Assembly: GCA_946407895.1 (NCBI GenBank)
Contig: CAMJQA010000016.1
Coordinates: 1-57,254 of the forward strand
Length of the DNA: 57,254 nt
Origin: an uncultured Prevotellaceae bacterium
Lineage (GTDB): Bacteria > Bacteroidota > Bacteroidia > Bacteroidales > Bacteroidaceae
Direction: 5' to 3'
In this document: one piece after another, positions 29,801 to 38,451 of the stretch
Layout of the letters: the number at the start of each line of letters is the position of its first letter
Numbering within the stretch: the stretch's first letter is position 1
Translations under genes and position numbers: made by a program
Notes under the pieces: generated by a model
What the model saw: the letters and a program-made list of their open reading frames with translations, nothing else
What the model was told of the DNA's origin: nothing
The model's database searches: none

Positions 29801-30265
29801 ACCTGGAAGGACCTGCGCCTGGACGTAAACTTCAAGTACAGCCTGGGCAACGACATCTACAACTACCAGCGCTCTGAGGTGGAAGGCCTGAACACGACCT
29901 ACAACCAGACAACCGCCGCCCTGCGCCGCTGGAGCTATGAAGGCCAGGTTACAGACATGCCGCGTGTATGCTATACCGATGGAGACGAATGGCGCAACAA
30001 CGAGCGCATGTCTGACCGCTGGATTGAGGACGGCAGCTTCCTGAAGCTGAAGAACGTGCGTCTGACCTATCGCATCCCCTACAGCAACACATGGCTGCTG
30101 GGTCTGAAGGTTTGGGGTGAGGCCAACAACCTGGTCACCATCACCAAGTACCTGGGCGTAGATCCCGAGATGAGCAGCAGGAACAATGCACTCTACCAGG
30201 GCATCGACACGGGTCTTCTGACTCACGGACGTAGCTTCAACGTGGGTGTAACCATCAACTTGTAA
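26846..30265 (+). CDS. Second SusC/RagA-type TonB-dependent transporter
   Basis: The start is placed at the ATG at 26846 (1139 residues; MENRISYKYLHEAFGLGLCC), just after the preceding stop; the frame opens earlier but would overlap that gene. The signal peptide ends near VLA-QEE. A carboxypeptidase-regulatory-like domain covers about 45-130 (HGVITDDATGEAMGGVRIQA). The plug shows MNIRGISSLNANAQPLIVLD and IQVLKNATALYGAKGANGVV. The barrel ends FNVGVTINL. The plug differs clearly from that of the first SusC, so this is a second specificity rather than a recent duplicate. Confidence 0.95.
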   Translation: MENRISYKYLHEAFGLGLCCMMLFGLSANVLAQEEDEVEEVTVRRIAKAPKKQYETKSIHGVITDDATGEAMGGVRIQALGLEQYSTLTEEDGSYKLDIPVFSDAVYVYAEGYNPLQIAVKDGEANGKLIVTTFSPFYTEGTSITAQRSITLNETSDISLEPEIEKQLAGDIRTINRSGAPGQGLYMNIRGISSLNANAQPLIVLDGNIIDPQYDRNFLHEGYVNNLLSCIDPENVESIQVLKNATALYGAKGANGVVIINTKRGKSMATKIGVRIYGGAELAPRKLDMLNGDQYTGYLSDLISTKHGVRATALSSYRFLDKSPSNYYRNVFNNNTDWQKDMYRTAMTQNYKINVEGGDDIGMYALSLGYAKSESTGKGNDMDRLNLRFNTDIKIAEKIKTGIDIAFNQNSYNLLDNGWSEDYSMQNIGSPNVLGVVQAPFISPYTWYYDEKSTAPYSADRLKLSKEYSGKYAATSSNWIQNPFRYPITVGDNGGINEALRNPYWIIENGEGKNKNYAQITQIGLNVSPKYQITKQLSISDRFNYNLVRTNEKYYLPVNGANNYYLQDLGYINSVLKTLFAKETTLQNDLRVEWGNIYGAHAINVFAGWRYNNYSYSYNYMTGYNNSNDKLPTLSKSMQYVNYGGTKDNWIDMTYYLDASYNFKNRYFADFTLSSQAGSRFGDNTKSGFQLAGVSWGIFPSLQLGWLISNENWFKTGKGIQYLKLTAGVDQSGNDDLDYYAARTYWESQYVTKNTVGLFLKNIENSTIQWETTTKYNIGLQGSFLNNRLHAGLDLFWHKTDNLLTLKQLSYISGVQDNYWTNEGAMTNKGFEVNATAALINKKNWKWEVGATVGHYNNKITELPSSNRIELQDVNGGHKQVINGYTNSIFGKDNVLTAVGHAAGSFYGWQTDGILASNAEASTAGAMGYLKYPTGLADADKKYYDFQAGDVKFVDQNGDGVIDDADRVVIGNPNPDIYGNIFTALTWKDLRLDVNFKYSLGNDIYNYQRSEVEGLNTTYNQTTAALRRWSYEGQVTDMPRVCYTDGDEWRNNERMSDRWIEDGSFLKLKNVRLTYRIPYSNTWLLGLKVWGEANNLVTITKYLGVDPEMSSRNNALYQGIDTGLLTHGRSFNVGVTINL

Positions 30266-30287
30266 TCTTGTAAAAACAACTTTAAAT

Positions 30288-32570
30288 ATGATAAAGATTA
30301 TGAAACTTTCATCAACAATAAAGAGAACCCTCTCAAAAGGAAGGGCTTGGGTGGTGATTTCACTGATTGGCAGCATAGGTGCCGGCATGATGACCACATC
30401 GTGCGAGGACATGCTGACCCCCGACAGTGAACGCCATGCCTACGAGGTGGCCAAGGATACGCTTTATTCCTACTGGGGCATACTGAAGTCCCTGCAAGGC
30501 ATTGCCGACCGCTACATTATCCTGAACGAATGCCGCGGCGATTTGGTAAACTCCACCACCTATGTCAGCGATACGATCTCCGCCATTCTGAACTTCGGTC
30601 AGAACGGTTATCAGGACAAGTATAAGGACGAAGCCAGCGCATACTTCAAGGTCAGCGACTACTATCATGTCATCAACAGCTGCAATGCCTACATTGCCAT
30701 GTGCGACACGAACCGCATGACCGGCCTGAACGAGAAGTACATGATTCAGGAGTATGCCCAGGTAGAGGCTATCCGCGCATGGGTATATATGCAGCTGGTT
30801 CTGGCATACGGCGAAGTTCCATTCTATCTGGAACCCATCCTGAATACGGATGACATCAATGCCTTCATCAATGACCCCAAGCACAAGACGGTTAATGCCA
30901 ATAACCTGGTGGATGAACTGGCCCCCCGTCTGATTAACATGGAGTATGTAGAGCGCCGCTACGGTTATCCCGCTTACGAGACCTACAATGTTTGCCACAG
31001 CACGAAGTGCATGTTCCCCGTTAGCCTGGTATTGGGCGACCTCTACCTGCTGAAAGGTGACAAGGCATCCTGTGCCGAGGCTGCACAGCACTACTACAAC
31101 TATCTGAACTACAGATATGGCGGTCCGCTGAGTAACACTTCTTACTACTGCATAGGCGACATCGTTGAAGGTGAAGATGAACCGTTCTATTCTTATTACA
31201 GAAGGCCGACTCGTGAAGTTCTGTCAAGTCCTTGGCAAGAGACTGGCAGAGTGACGTTGGCCGGTGAGTCGATCACTGCCATTCCCAGTAACGAAGGTAA
31301 GCTTGACGGCCGTGTACTGACCGATGTAAACCGCCTGTTCGGTTTCGAGCCGACCCTGAGCGCCAGCGGTAGCGGCACCAGCTCCAGCTCAGACGTTACG
31401 CTGACCCGGCAAATTGAGCGCGAACTGGTAGGCAGTAAGGCATACGAGGACCTGTGCAAGGCTCAGGACTATGAGATTTACATCGGTACGCCCGACTTCC
31501 CCCAGGGCCAGGCCTATGACGAAGATGGCGACCCCATCAGCGATATTCAGGTACTGCCCGGTGTAGGTGATGCCCGTCAATACTGGAATGACCAGTACAC
31601 CGTCAGGGTTGGTGAAGACTTGCTCTATGGCCGCTTCGTAACGAAGTTCAACCCCGGACAGAATTTCTCCGCAGTATCTCACATGGTATATCGTAAGGCA
31701 ATGATATGGCTGCGCTTTGCCGAGGCCATCAACCGTGCCGGCTTCCCCAGCTATGCCTTTGCCGTGCTGCAGAAAGGTCTGTGCAACAACGACGAGTGGT
31801 ATCCCTCTACGGAAACCGACTATGCACCCAAGGATTACCTGATGGAGTATGTCATCGACGGCAATGTTATCGCCAGCGACACTATCCTGACCCGTTTCCA
31901 GTCTAAGCTGGAAGCCAAGCTCGCCAACGGCGAACTGGACACCATCCTCATCGACAGTGTACGTACCAGCGTATGGAGTACCTACAACTACCCCGACAAG
32001 GCTACCCCCGCCATTTGCTACTTCCTCGACAAGCGCGAAGTGCTGAAGGCCCAGGCTACGCCCTACATGTACTTCAAGACGCAGTACCTGAGAGGTGATA
32101 ACAGAAGAAGCACCTTTAACTGGAAGATGGATATCTTGAATAGACTAATGCTCACTCAATCTATCGAAACCAGCAACACCGAGAGCTACCTGACTGCTGG
32201 TATCCACCAACGTGGTTGCGGCCGTCTGGCATACAACGAGACTGCCAGCCGCTTCGACTATGTGAAGAAGGTGATTCAGAAGGTTCAGGAGAACACCGGC
32301 AAGACCATCACGAAGGATGAGATCTACGACGGCAGCCACGATGCTGAGGTACAGGATGCTGTAGAAGACATCATCATCGACGAGATGGGTCTGGAGCTGG
32401 CCTTCGAGGGCACTCGTTTCTTCGACCTGAGCCGTGTGGCCCGTCGTCGTCACGATCCCACTTACCTGGCTAAGCGCGTAGCAGCCCGTGGCGGTGAGAC
32501 CGACATGACGCTCTACAACTACCTGAGCCAGAGTGAGAAGAACTGGTATCTCCCCCTGCCCGAGAAATAA
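30288..32570 (+). CDS. Second SusD/RagB-type surface lipoprotein
   Basis: This is a 760-residue lipoprotein; an ATG 12 bp further on (30300, MKLSSTIKRT) is an equally good start. The lipobox is MTTSC. SusD hallmarks are EAIRAWVYMQLVLAYGEVPFY-type TPR helices (EYAQVEAIRAWVYMQLVLAY) and a C-terminal IDEMGLELAFEGTRFFDLSR. It is longer than most SusD proteins, with an extended middle (residues about 300-440) that includes a Ser-rich linker (SASGSGTSSSSD). It ends the operon 41 bp before a strong terminator. Confidence 0.93.
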   Translation: MIKIMKLSSTIKRTLSKGRAWVVISLIGSIGAGMMTTSCEDMLTPDSERHAYEVAKDTLYSYWGILKSLQGIADRYIILNECRGDLVNSTTYVSDTISAILNFGQNGYQDKYKDEASAYFKVSDYYHVINSCNAYIAMCDTNRMTGLNEKYMIQEYAQVEAIRAWVYMQLVLAYGEVPFYLEPILNTDDINAFINDPKHKTVNANNLVDELAPRLINMEYVERRYGYPAYETYNVCHSTKCMFPVSLVLGDLYLLKGDKASCAEAAQHYYNYLNYRYGGPLSNTSYYCIGDIVEGEDEPFYSYYRRPTREVLSSPWQETGRVTLAGESITAIPSNEGKLDGRVLTDVNRLFGFEPTLSASGSGTSSSSDVTLTRQIERELVGSKAYEDLCKAQDYEIYIGTPDFPQGQAYDEDGDPISDIQVLPGVGDARQYWNDQYTVRVGEDLLYGRFVTKFNPGQNFSAVSHMVYRKAMIWLRFAEAINRAGFPSYAFAVLQKGLCNNDEWYPSTETDYAPKDYLMEYVIDGNVIASDTILTRFQSKLEAKLANGELDTILIDSVRTSVWSTYNYPDKATPAICYFLDKREVLKAQATPYMYFKTQYLRGDNRRSTFNWKMDILNRLMLTQSIETSNTESYLTAGIHQRGCGRLAYNETASRFDYVKKVIQKVQENTGKTITKDEIYDGSHDAEVQDAVEDIIIDEMGLELAFEGTRFFDLSRVARRRHDPTYLAKRVAARGGETDMTLYNYLSQSEKNWYLPLPEK

Positions 32571-32610
32571 ATAATCTCATCTGCTCCCCCAAGAGCAGAA
32601 ACAAATAAAA

Positions 32611-32647
32611 AGTTCCCGTCACGTCACCGTGGCGGGAACTTTTTTTT
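32611..32647 (+). terminator. Rho-independent terminator of the fasciclin/SusCD operon
   Basis: Arms 32611-32623 and 32628-32640 pair over 13 bp (AGTTCCCGTCACG with CGTGGCGGGAACT, one G-U pair) around a TCAC loop and are followed by a run of eight T counted from the arm end. Confidence 0.9.
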
Positions 32648-32677
32648 ATATAGGGAGAAATTGAAGGCACCGGCCCG

Positions 32678-33017
32678 ACTCAAATGGGGAAACGGCTCAA
32701 CCCTAATAGGGAAAACAATCGATTCAAATGGGATGCTGCCTTTAGCCACGTAATCACGCGCCCCGGGGCACATGGTCGTGCGCCCCGAGGCAAATTATCG
32801 TGTGCCCCGGGGCACAGCCAAAGGTAAATGTCAAGCGTTTGAGATGAGCAATTCAACCGTTTGAATTGACGGATTCATACGGTTGAACTGGGCAAGTCAT
32901 GCGGGTGTGTTCAGAAGATCAAAGTCATTAACCCTTTATTCACATCGAATTAAGGCTGAATTCAATGAGAATAAAGGCTTCTTACGGATCGAATGAAGGC
33001 TGAATACTTTTTGACTC
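32678..33017. repeat. Four successive 22-bp-period arrays of unrelated sequence
   Basis: This gap between convergent genes is almost wholly periodic at 22 bp. Family A, 32678-32743, three units with cores ACTCAAATGGGGAAA, ACCCTAATAGGGAAA and ATTCAAATGGGATG. Family B, 32754-32819, three units around GCCCCGGGGCA, GCCCCGAGGCA and GCCCCGGGGCA starting at 32760, 32782 and 32804. Family C, 32831-32918, four units starting TCAAGCGTTTGA, TCAACCGTTTGA, TCATACGGTTGA and TCATGCGGGTG. Family D, 32930-33017, four units starting AACCCTTTATTC, AAGGCTGAATTC, AAGGCTTCTTAC and AAGGCTGAATAC. Only 10-11 bp separate the families. There is no coding potential. Confidence 0.85.
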
Positions 33018-33020
33018 AGA

Positions 33021-35381
33021 CTACTCGAAGATATATACCCGCTTGACGCGGTTGCTCACGCCAGTCAGTATCTCATAGGGAATGGTACCGATGGTCTCAG
33101 CCAACAGGCTGGGACTAAGCTCCTGGCTGAAGATGACGGCCGTATCGCCCTCCTGACAGGGAATGTCCGTGACGTCAATCATACAGACATCCATGCAGAT
33201 ATTACCTACGTAGGGTGCCTTGTGACCGTTGACCAGACAGTAACCCTGACGGTTGCCCAGACGGCGGTTCAGCCCGTCGGCATAACCGATAGGCAGTGCG
33301 GCAATGCGGCTATCCCGCTCCAGTATGGTGCGGCGGCTGTAACCAATACTCTCCCCCGCCGCCACGTCATGAATCTGCAGGATAGTGGTCTTAAGGGTTG
33401 ATACATTATTCAAGAGGCCATTCGTACAGCTGTCTATACCATAGAGTCCCAGACCCAGTCGCACCATGTCCATCTGGCGCTCCGGGAAACGCCCTATGGC
33501 AGCGCTGTTGCAGATATGGCGCAGGATATGATGGTGAAAGACCGCCTGCAAGGCATTGGCACCCTGTTCGAAGAGCGCAAACTGACGTGAAGAAAAATCA
33601 TCAAAGTCCTCACTGTCGCTCCCTACAAAATGCGAGAACACAGAACGCGGTATGAGGGCCGTCTGACGCTGCAGGCGCCCTATGAGCTGCGGCATGTCGG
33701 CCACAGGGTCGAAGCCCAGGCGGTGCATACCGGTGTCTAACTTGATATGGACGGGGAAGTCGGTGATGCCCTCCTTCTCGGCAGCATGTATCAAGGCATC
33801 GAGCAAGCGGAAACTATATACCTCGGGCTCCAGGTGATACTGGAACAAGGTGTGGAAACTCGTCATCTCGGGATTCATCACCATGATATTGGACGATACG
33901 CCCGCCTGGCGCAAGGTAGCCCCCTCATCGGCCACAGCCACGGCAAGATAATCAACACGGTGATCCTGAAGCGTCTTGGCAATCTCCACTGCACCTGCAC
34001 CGTAGGCATCAGCCTTGACCATGCATACAATCTTCGTCTCCGGACGCAGGAACGAACGGTAGTGATTCAGATTCGCAACCACTGCATTCAGGTTCACCTC
34101 CAGAATAGTCTCGTGTACCTTGTACTCCAAAAGGTCGGTCACCCGGTCGAACTGGAAGCTGCGCGCACCCTTAATGAGCACCAGGGAGTCATGAAGCGCC
34201 TGGAACACATCGCTCTGCAAGAGCGACGACGTGTCGGGGAAGAAATGACACTGGGCACTGAGGCTACCGAAACAGTCGCGATGCGCACTGACCACGGGCC
34301 CCACGGCCATCAGACACTCCAGCCCGCGGCTCTCAATGAGCTGTGCCACATGGCTGTAGAACATCATAGGCGGCACTCCCGTCTGCAGGATGTCACTCAG
34401 AATGAGCGTGCGGCTGCGCCCCTGGCGCTCTGGCCTGCGGTTCATAAAGTCGAGGGCGATATCGAGGCTGTTGAGGTCGCTGTTGTAGGAATCGTTAATC
34501 AGCGTGCAGCCGCGCTTCCCCTCCTTCACCTCAAGACGCATGGCCACAGGTTCCAACGCAGCCAGGCGTTTCTGCAGAGTCTCCTCGTCCATACCCAGGT
34601 AGCGGCATACGGCAGCACAGAGTGAGCGGTTGTCCTCAAGGGCATCGCCCGTACTGCGGCAGGGAATCAGGGTGCCCCGGAAATTCATCTCGCGCACGCA
34701 CTTCCAAACCACTGCATCATCTACAGGATATACAAGGGCCTCGGCATCATGGAAGAGGAGCAGCTTCTCGCGACACTTCTGCTCCATCGACTGGAAGTTC
34801 TCCTGATGGGCCGCGCCCAGACTGGTGAACACACCAATGGTAGGCTGTATGATACGCTGCAGAGAGGCCATCTCGCCCGGCTGGGAGATAGCAGCTTCAA
34901 ACAGCCCTATCTCACTGCCCTTCCACAGCCCCCATACAGACAGTGGCACACCAATCTGTGAGTTGAAGCTGCGCGGACTGCGCGTAACGGCATGGTCGGG
35001 CGACAACAACTGGTAGAGCCACTCCTTTACCGTCGTCTTACCATTGCTGCCCGTCACGCCAATGACGGGGATGTCAAACTCCTCGCGATGACGCTCGGCC
35101 AGCCGCTGCAACGCCTGCAAGGCATTGGGTACGAGCAGGAAGTTGGCCTGCGGAAAGTCACCGGGCGGGACCTCATCGACCACAAAGCTGCGCACGCCGC
35201 GCTGATAGAGTTCCGGGATGTAGCGATGACCGTTGCCACGCGCCGTGCGGATGGCAAAGAAAAGTGTGGTCTCCGGAAAGCAGAGACTACGGCTGTCGGT
35301 AAGCAGCCAGTCTATGTCCTGTTCGGTGCAACCTATGCGATGCGCACCTATCAGGATGGAGATATTTGATATGGAATACAT
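33021..35381 (-). CDS. murF-alr: Fused MurF ligase / alanine racemase
   Basis: This is a 786-residue fusion. Residues 1 to about 425 are MurF (UDP-MurNAc-tripeptide--D-Ala-D-Ala ligase), with ATP site GVTGSNGKTTVKEWL and the segment TLINDSYNSDLNSLDIAL. Residues about 430-786 are a fold-type III alanine racemase: the PLP-lysine is near residue 456 in VCMVKADAYGAG, with LALDTGMHRLGF-type (IKLDTGMHRLGFDP) and GYADGLNRRLGNR segments. The fusion joins supply of D-alanine to its use in peptidoglycan and is usual in Bacteroidales. The 5' side faces a 10-bp tandem array at 35391-35460; GSCFA lies upstream on the same strand and its frame ends inside that array. Confidence 0.95.
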   Translation of the reverse strand: MYSISNISILIGAHRIGCTEQDIDWLLTDSRSLCFPETTLFFAIRTARGNGHRYIPELYQRGVRSFVVDEVPPGDFPQANFLLVPNALQALQRLAERHREEFDIPVIGVTGSNGKTTVKEWLYQLLSPDHAVTRSPRSFNSQIGVPLSVWGLWKGSEIGLFEAAISQPGEMASLQRIIQPTIGVFTSLGAAHQENFQSMEQKCREKLLLFHDAEALVYPVDDAVVWKCVREMNFRGTLIPCRSTGDALEDNRSLCAAVCRYLGMDEETLQKRLAALEPVAMRLEVKEGKRGCTLINDSYNSDLNSLDIALDFMNRRPERQGRSRTLILSDILQTGVPPMMFYSHVAQLIESRGLECLMAVGPVVSAHRDCFGSLSAQCHFFPDTSSLLQSDVFQALHDSLVLIKGARSFQFDRVTDLLEYKVHETILEVNLNAVVANLNHYRSFLRPETKIVCMVKADAYGAGAVEIAKTLQDHRVDYLAVAVADEGATLRQAGVSSNIMVMNPEMTSFHTLFQYHLEPEVYSFRLLDALIHAAEKEGITDFPVHIKLDTGMHRLGFDPVADMPQLIGRLQRQTALIPRSVFSHFVGSDSEDFDDFSSRQFALFEQGANALQAVFHHHILRHICNSAAIGRFPERQMDMVRLGLGLYGIDSCTNGLLNNVSTLKTTILQIHDVAAGESIGYSRRTILERDSRIAALPIGYADGLNRRLGNRQGYCLVNGHKAPYVGNICMDVCMIDVTDIPCQEGDTAVIFSQELSPSLLAETIGTIPYEILTGVSNRVKRVYIFE

Positions 35382-35390
35382 TATTTATAT

Positions 35391-35460
35391 GGGAATTAAT
35401 GGGAATTAATGGGAGGGGATGGGAAGGGATGGGAAGGGATGGGAAGGGATGGGAAGGGAT
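35391..35460. repeat. 10-bp tandem array, seven units, partly coding
   Basis: On the plus strand: GGGAATTAAT twice, GGGAGGGGAT once, GGGAAGGGAT four times, all exactly 10 bp. The GSCFA reading frame runs into it from the right and stops at 35396. Because 10 is not a multiple of 3, gain or loss of one unit would change the C-terminus and stop position. Confidence 0.9.
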
Positions 35461-36418
35461 GTGAGAAACCTTTGACATCATACTTCTCAGCCAGGGACTT
35501 CCGCAGGGCTTCAGTCCTCTGGAGAAAGGCCTGCGACTGCGGCGAGTCGGGATCGGAAAGACGATGCGCCTGGGCACGCCGCAACGGCTCGTAGTCCGTC
35601 AGGTAGGCCTGCAACTGCGGCGCCATACACGCCTCCGCCAAGCGGTGCCACACATAATCCACGGCCACGGGAGCCGGATGCACCATGTCCTCGGCATAGA
35701 AACGATAGTCGCGCAACTCGTCCATGAATATCTCATAGATGGGCAGATAGGTACACATTTCACGCTGCCTACATACATCTTCAGCCCCCAAGAGCAGAAC
35801 GGCCTTGGAGAGCTGGCTGCCATGAAAGCCATACTTGGCATATCGGTAAGGGCTGACGGTGAAGACCACCCGCAATGCGGGATTCAGGGCACGGGCCGCA
35901 TCCACCAGTTGCAGAAGCGCCTGCGCACACTCCCCTACCCCTAAGGAAAACTCCTCAAACCGGGCAGCAGGCATCTTATGACAGTTCGTTACAACCAGGC
36001 CACTCTCGCGCAGGCGGTAACATACATTGGTGCCCAGGGTGATGAAGAGATAGGCGGACTCGGCCAGGGCCTGGCGCAATGCGTGGAAGACTCCGGTCAT
36101 CAGGCTGCGGCAAGCCGCCTCGTCTGCGGCCGACAGCTGCGTACCGGCCAGCCAGCAATACCATAGCCCGTCATGCTGGAACACGGGCCAGCGGGAGTCG
36201 TCTCCGGCAGCGCCCTGCACCACACGCAGCAGGCTCAGCGGATTATACAGCACGCCCGTAGGGTTACAGAGAACTGGCAAGCCATACTCTCCACAGCGCC
36301 GGCCTATGTGTTCAGCAAAACAGGAACCAAGGAAAACGAAGCAGTCACCAAGCTGCATCGTACGCTCCATTTTCGGTAACTCCACCACCGTCCTAAAGGT
36401 CATTTCTCTGCTTAACAT
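35396..36418 (-). CDS. GSCFA-domain protein
   Basis: This is a 340-residue protein from the ATG at 36418 (a GTG one codon earlier is also in frame). The family-naming motif GSCFA is at residues 31-35 ([13 protein letters not shown]). Further conserved blocks are [23 protein letters not shown] and [20 protein letters not shown], plus a late YFAED-type block ([18 protein letters not shown]). The family has an SGNH-hydrolase-like look; its substrate is unknown, but in Bacteroidales it neighbours cell-wall and isoprenoid genes, as here. The last 22 or so residues ([18 protein letters not shown]) are encoded by the 10-bp array and are probably not part of the fold. Confidence 0.85.
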   Translation of the reverse strand: MLSREMTFRTVVELPKMERTMQLGDCFVFLGSCFAEHIGRRCGEYGLPVLCNPTGVLYNPLSLLRVVQGAAGDDSRWPVFQHDGLWYCWLAGTQLSAADEAACRSLMTGVFHALRQALAESAYLFITLGTNVCYRLRESGLVVTNCHKMPAARFEEFSLGVGECAQALLQLVDAARALNPALRVVFTVSPYRYAKYGFHGSQLSKAVLLLGAEDVCRQREMCTYLPIYEIFMDELRDYRFYAEDMVHPAPVAVDYVWHRLAEACMAPQLQAYLTDYEPLRRAQAHRLSDPDSPQSQAFLQRTEALRKSLAEKYDVKGFSHPFPSLPIPSHPFPSPPINSH

Positions 36419-36440
36419 CACTTAAAGCCCAATTTTCTAC

Positions 36441-36483
36441 CTGCAAAATTACAGAACTTCGACGAAAATATGTAATTTTGCAG
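36441..36483. promoter_or_regulatory. 13-bp inverted repeat carrying divergent -7 boxes
   Basis: CTGCAAAATTACA (36441-36453) and TGTAATTTTGCAG (36471-36483) are exact reverse complements with a 17-bp spacer. Each arm contains TAATTTTG in outward orientation (minus strand 36451-36444 toward GSCFA; plus strand 36473-36480 toward dxs). It looks like a symmetric divergent promoter, or an operator over both promoters. No TTTG was found at either -33 position. Confidence 0.6.
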
Positions 36484-36501
36484 CGCAAAAATATTATAAT
36501 T

Positions 36502-38412
36502 GTGGAAAAAGAGCCTGAAAAGCTATTAACGAGCCTGTCTCTGCCTGCAGATTTGAGACGGCTGCCCGTGGAGAAACTGCCACAGGTATGCGATGAACTG
36601 CGACAGACCATCATAACGGAACTGGCTGACAATCCCGGTCATTTCGCCAGCAGCCTGGGCGTGGTGGAACTCACTGTAGCCCTGCACTACGTCTTCAATA
36701 CGCCCTACGACCGTATCGTATGGGACGTGGGCCACCAGGCCTGCGGACACAAGATACTGACAGGCCGCCGCGAACAATTCTCAACCTACCGCCACCTGCA
36801 CGGCCTGCGTCCATTCCCCTCGCCCGAGGAAAGCGAGTATGACACATTTGCCTGCGGTCATGCCTCGAACAGCATTTCAGCCGCATTAGGCATGGCTGTG
36901 GCCGCCTATCAGCATGGCGAGACGGACAGGCAGGTGGTAGCCGTAATCGGTGACGGCAGCATGAGCGGCGGACTGGCCTTTGAGGGACTGAACAACGTCA
37001 GCAGCACGCCCAACAACCTGCTCATCATCCTGAACGACAACAACATGAGCATAGACCGCAGCGTGGGCGGCATGAAACACTACCTGCACCACCTGCACAC
37101 CAGCAAGACATACAACGACCTGCGTTTCCGTGCAGCTCAGAGGCTGACACGGTGGGGCTTGCTCAACGACAACCGGCGCAAGAAGATTATCCGCTTCAAC
37201 AACTCCATGAAGTCCCTGCTCACCAACCAGAACAACATCTTCGAGGGACTCGACATCCGCTATTTCGGTCCTACCGACGGCCATAACGTCATTGAGCTGG
37301 TAGATACCCTGCGCAGCATCAAGGACATGAGAGGCCCCAAGCTGCTGCATCTGCACACCGTAAAGGGCAAAGGCTTTGCCGCTGCCGAGGAGAACCCGAC
37401 GGTTTTCCACGCCCCCGGTAAGTTCGACCCTCAGACCGGCGAACAAATCAAATCGGATACCGCAAGCCTGCCTCTGAAATATCAGGACGTCTTCGGTAAG
37501 ACCCTCATTGAGCTGGCCAAGATGAACAGTAGCATTGTTGGCGTCACCCCCGCAATGCCCACGGGATGCAGCATGAGCATGATGATGAAGGAAATGCCGG
37601 ACCGCGCCTTTGACGTAGGCATTGCCGAGGGGCATGCCGTAACCTTCTCGGGCGGCATGGCCAAGGAGGGGTTGCTCCCCTTCTGCAACATATACTCTTC
37701 ATTCTCGCAACGGGCTTACGACAACATCATCCACGACGTGGCATTGAATCGCCTGAACGTGGTGTTCTGCCTGGACCGTGCGGGTCTGGTTGGCGAAGAC
37801 GGCCCCACGCATCACGGAGCATTCGACCTGGCTGCCCTGCGCCCCATTCCGCACCTGACCATATCCTCGCCCATGAACGAGCATGAACTGCGCCGCCTCA
37901 TGTACACAGCCCAACTGCCCGACCAAGGCCCGTTTGTCATCCGCTACCCCCGTGGACGCGGCGTAATGGCCGAATGGCACTGCCCGCTTGAGGCTATCCC
38001 CGTGGGCAAGGGCCGTTGCCTGCATGAAGGCACAGACGCAGCCATCCTGAGCCTGGGCCCCATAGGCAATACAGTGGCCGAGGCCCTGCAGGAACTGGAG
38101 AGCGAAGGCATGAGCGTAGCACACTACGACATGCGGTTCCTGAAACCTATCGATGAGGAGATACTGGACTATGTGGGCCGCCACTTCAAGTACATCATCA
38201 CCGTAGAGGACGGTGTCGTACGCGGCGGCTTGGGCAGTGCCGTGCTGGAATACATGGCCGACCACGACCTGCATCCCAGGGTAAAACGCCTTGGTCTGCC
38301 AGATGAATTTGTGGAACATGGCAAGCCACAAGAACTCTACCATATCGTGGGCATAGACAAGGAAGGCATAAAAGACGCCGTCAAAGCCCTCACTTCCCAT
38401 AGTTCCCATTAA
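36502..38412 (+). CDS. dxs: 1-deoxy-D-xylulose-5-phosphate synthase
   Basis: This TPP enzyme performs the first step of the MEP isoprenoid pathway. The frame opens with a TTG at 36478 that lies inside the -7 box, so I take the GTG at 36502 as the start (636 residues), the best-placed codon downstream of the promoter. Motifs: [39 protein letters not shown], the TPP-binding IGDGSMSGG through NDNNMSID, and the transketolase Pyr-domain glutamate region [16 protein letters not shown], with [14 protein letters not shown]. The final residues (SHSSH) are encoded by the start of the 9-bp TCCCAT array. trkA follows. Confidence 0.93.
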   Translation: MEKEPEKLLTSLSLPADLRRLPVEKLPQVCDELRQTIITELADNPGHFASSLGVVELTVALHYVFNTPYDRIVWDVGHQACGHKILTGRREQFSTYRHLHGLRPFPSPEESEYDTFACGHASNSISAALGMAVAAYQHGETDRQVVAVIGDGSMSGGLAFEGLNNVSSTPNNLLIILNDNNMSIDRSVGGMKHYLHHLHTSKTYNDLRFRAAQRLTRWGLLNDNRRKKIIRFNNSMKSLLTNQNNIFEGLDIRYFGPTDGHNVIELVDTLRSIKDMRGPKLLHLHTVKGKGFAAAEENPTVFHAPGKFDPQTGEQIKSDTASLPLKYQDVFGKTLIELAKMNSSIVGVTPAMPTGCSMSMMMKEMPDRAFDVGIAEGHAVTFSGGMAKEGLLPFCNIYSSFSQRAYDNIIHDVALNRLNVVFCLDRAGLVGEDGPTHHGAFDLAALRPIPHLTISSPMNEHELRRLMYTAQLPDQGPFVIRYPRGRGVMAEWHCPLEAIPVGKGRCLHEGTDAAILSLGPIGNTVAEALQELESEGMSVAHYDMRFLKPIDEEILDYVGRHFKYIITVEDGVVRGGLGSAVLEYMADHDLHPRVKRLGLPDEFVEHGKPQELYHIVGIDKEGIKDAVKALTSHSSH

Positions 38413-38446
38413 TCCCATATTTCCCATCAATCCCATTAAGCCCATA
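38393..38446. repeat. 9-bp tandem array at the dxs stop codon
   Basis: Six 9-bp units share TCCCAT or CCCAT (CTTCCCATA, GTTCCCATT, AATCCCATA, TTTCCCATC, AATCCCATT, AAGCCCATA). The array begins inside dxs, supplies its stop codon and ends 5 bp before the trkA ATG. Its core TCCCATTAAT also occurs, in the other orientation, in the array at 35391-35460. Confidence 0.85.
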
Positions 38447-38451
38447 CGAAC

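Noticed and set aside
28133..30412. Long minus-strand frame of 759 codons opposite the second SusC
   Set aside because: Antisense shadow of a gene with high GC at third positions; Val/Ala-rich composition and no motif. The same applies to 2647-4020 (+), 55654-57045 (+) and 46584-48152 (-).
16328..32570. Classical polysaccharide utilisation locus
   Set aside because: SusCD pairs are present, but no glycoside hydrolase, lyase, hybrid two-component sensor or anti-sigma pair lies in or next to the operon.
32678..33017. CRISPR array
   Set aside because: Units are degenerate, 22 bp long and directly adjacent, with no unique spacers of regular length and no cas genes in the window.
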